64,000 nucleotides of DNA, taken from contig CM049402.1 in assembly GCA_026929865.2 (NCBI GenBank), forward strand, positions 26,233,001 through 26,297,000, written 5' to 3'. This stretch comes from Hyperoplus lanceolatus (Eukaryota; Chordata; Actinopteri; Uranoscopiformes; Ammodytidae). Of the stretch, positions 62,695 through 64,000 are shown piece by piece. The position numbers were made by a program, and so were the translations under genes. Every line of letters starts with the position of its first letter. Positions within the stretch are counted from its first letter, which is position 1. The notes under the pieces were generated by a model that was given only the letters and a program-made list of their open reading frames with translations, did not search any database and was not told where the DNA came from.

Positions 62695-64000
62695 ATAAAA
62701 ATATAATTGAGTGCTGGTAAAAACAAAAATATCGGAGAAATTATGAAGGAGATACTGTGGAGGAAGTACTATTAATGTACTTCTCTATCCTCCTTCCCAA
62801 CACCCACCTTATTTAACAGGCATCTTCATCAAGGTCTGGGCCCATTAAATACATCATTGGAGCGGTGATTAAAAATGAAACCGACTTAAATGTGGTAATC
62901 AATCATTTAATAGGTTAACAGGCTTAAAATATCGTTGTGCTTTTTCAACCTGAGCCCACTGGGAGAAAAAAGAGAGTGAGAGAAGGGGGAGAGATACCTG
63001 GAAATCATCTGTGACATTTTTATGCCAAGACAAAATGTGATATTATTCCTATGGAGCAGTCTCCCGGGGTGCAGCTAGTGTGACTGAGTGGTGTTTCGGA
63101 TTAAATACTGTTTATTATGTAGAGTCTACCTGAAGTGGGAAAAGTGAAACTGACCGGGTATACATGTGAAATGCAAGAGATACATTCCACTAATTGCCCA
63201 TAACTGGAGCAATTACTGTGCAGCTACATGGAACCAATGCCATTTGAGCTTTAGAATGCACAGTGTGGGGCTTCATTTGAATGGGTACATGAATGCTTCT
63301 CATTGACAAGATGCTGTGCTCTGGATTCACACAGCGGTTAAGTGTGTGAATGCTGTACAGCAGAGAATGCTCTCCCACTGGTGTCACTCCACGCTTTCTT
63401 TCTACCCAAAAGGATATAAGATTACCAGCAAATATCATTCTTTTTTTCCTGTTTGGATCGGTAGATGAATATGACTCAAAATTTCAAAAGTGTTGCCTTT
63501 TACCATCTGTGCTAATTGCCACAGATGGATGATACAGACTGGCACTTCTCAAGTGTGATGTAACTTTGAATGTTATGTTGGTCTAAAGCTGTGAGAAAAA
63601 CAAACCAATTCCCGACTAGAATTTCTGAACATTAAATAGGTTTAGAAGGTGTTTAAAAACTTTACAAAATAAAGACGCCATATGTACTGTATATAACTTT
63701 GCATATTAAAAATGTAAATGGTGTATAGATGGATGCCGGAATATGTATGTTGACTATATGCATCATACCTTAGCAGAACCTAGCCATAATATGTCCTTAA
63801 TGCCTGATCTGGATGAATATGACCTCTACTGTGAGAATTCTTCAAGAAATATGTGATATACTTTTCACATATTCCAGGTACCCCTTCACTGTCCAATCAA
63901 ATAAAGACAAACATACTAACATAGCCAAATAGCCTGGCCATGCTAACAGGTATGTGGCACTGTGCTTTTCTACAGTGACAATGTCAGCTAACTGTTTATG
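62695..64000. other. Unassigned stretch, possible conserved non-coding block
   Basis: No gene recognised. 62800-62960 (GTAATCAATCATTTAATAGG and neighbours) is dense in homeodomain-like cores and low in repeats; a possible enhancer by composition only. Confidence 0.35.

Overview
The window looks like vertebrate, most likely teleost fish, non-coding DNA. It contains long (CA)n tracts, several Tc1-like transposon families with TA target duplications, hAT, piggyBac-like and Harbinger-like short elements, CR1/L2-group, Rex3/RTE-like and L1-clade LINEs, and a tRNA-derived SINE with the GCTTTGGATAAAAGC block common in fish. I found no convincing host exon, no rRNA, no functional tRNA and nothing prokaryotic. 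It is best read as an intergenic or intronic stretch whose history is written in nested transposons.

Layout. 1-752: the 5' end of a retrotransposon-like gene on the minus strand, with an uninterrupted 216-codon ORF running off the left edge. 1.1-6.3 kb: two inverted-repeat elements, a minus-strand CR1/L2-group LINE and a Harbinger-like element. 6.3-19.5 kb: mostly unique AT-rich DNA with a SINE, a LINE tail, a Rex3-like fragment and microsatellites. 19.5-22.7 kb: hAT-related sequence with a clean hAT MITE, then a solo LTR. 24.1-27.6 kb: two Tc1-like elements, one internally deleted and one with long inverted arms. 30.6-31.2 kb: a TIR element. 35.2-38.2 kb: a hAT element holding a TA-flanked TIR element that holds a second inverted-arm Tc1. 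39.2-41.4 kb: a LINE interrupted by a TTAA-target MITE. 41.9-42.8 kb: an old Tc1 relic. 43.05-51.9 kb: a near-full-length but dead L1-clade LINE carrying three later insertions (an L1 3' end, a hAT element and a short LTR element). 54.6-55.8 kb: LINE fragments. 59.3-60.6 kb: a piggyBac-like element. 61.3-62.7 kb: a TTAA MITE inside another TTAA MITE, the inner one a second copy of the 40.3 kb element.

Nothing here works together as a pathway. What the sequence does give is relative dating: target-site duplications fix the order of most insertions. The most unusual observations are two unrelated Tc1 elements rebuilt in the same way (head-to-head duplicated 3' halves), the three-deep nest at 35-38 kb, a TTAA insertion whose removal on paper restores a LINE reading frame across the junction, and the intact ORF at the left edge. 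Family names come from recognised motifs and remembered consensus sequences, not from a database search.
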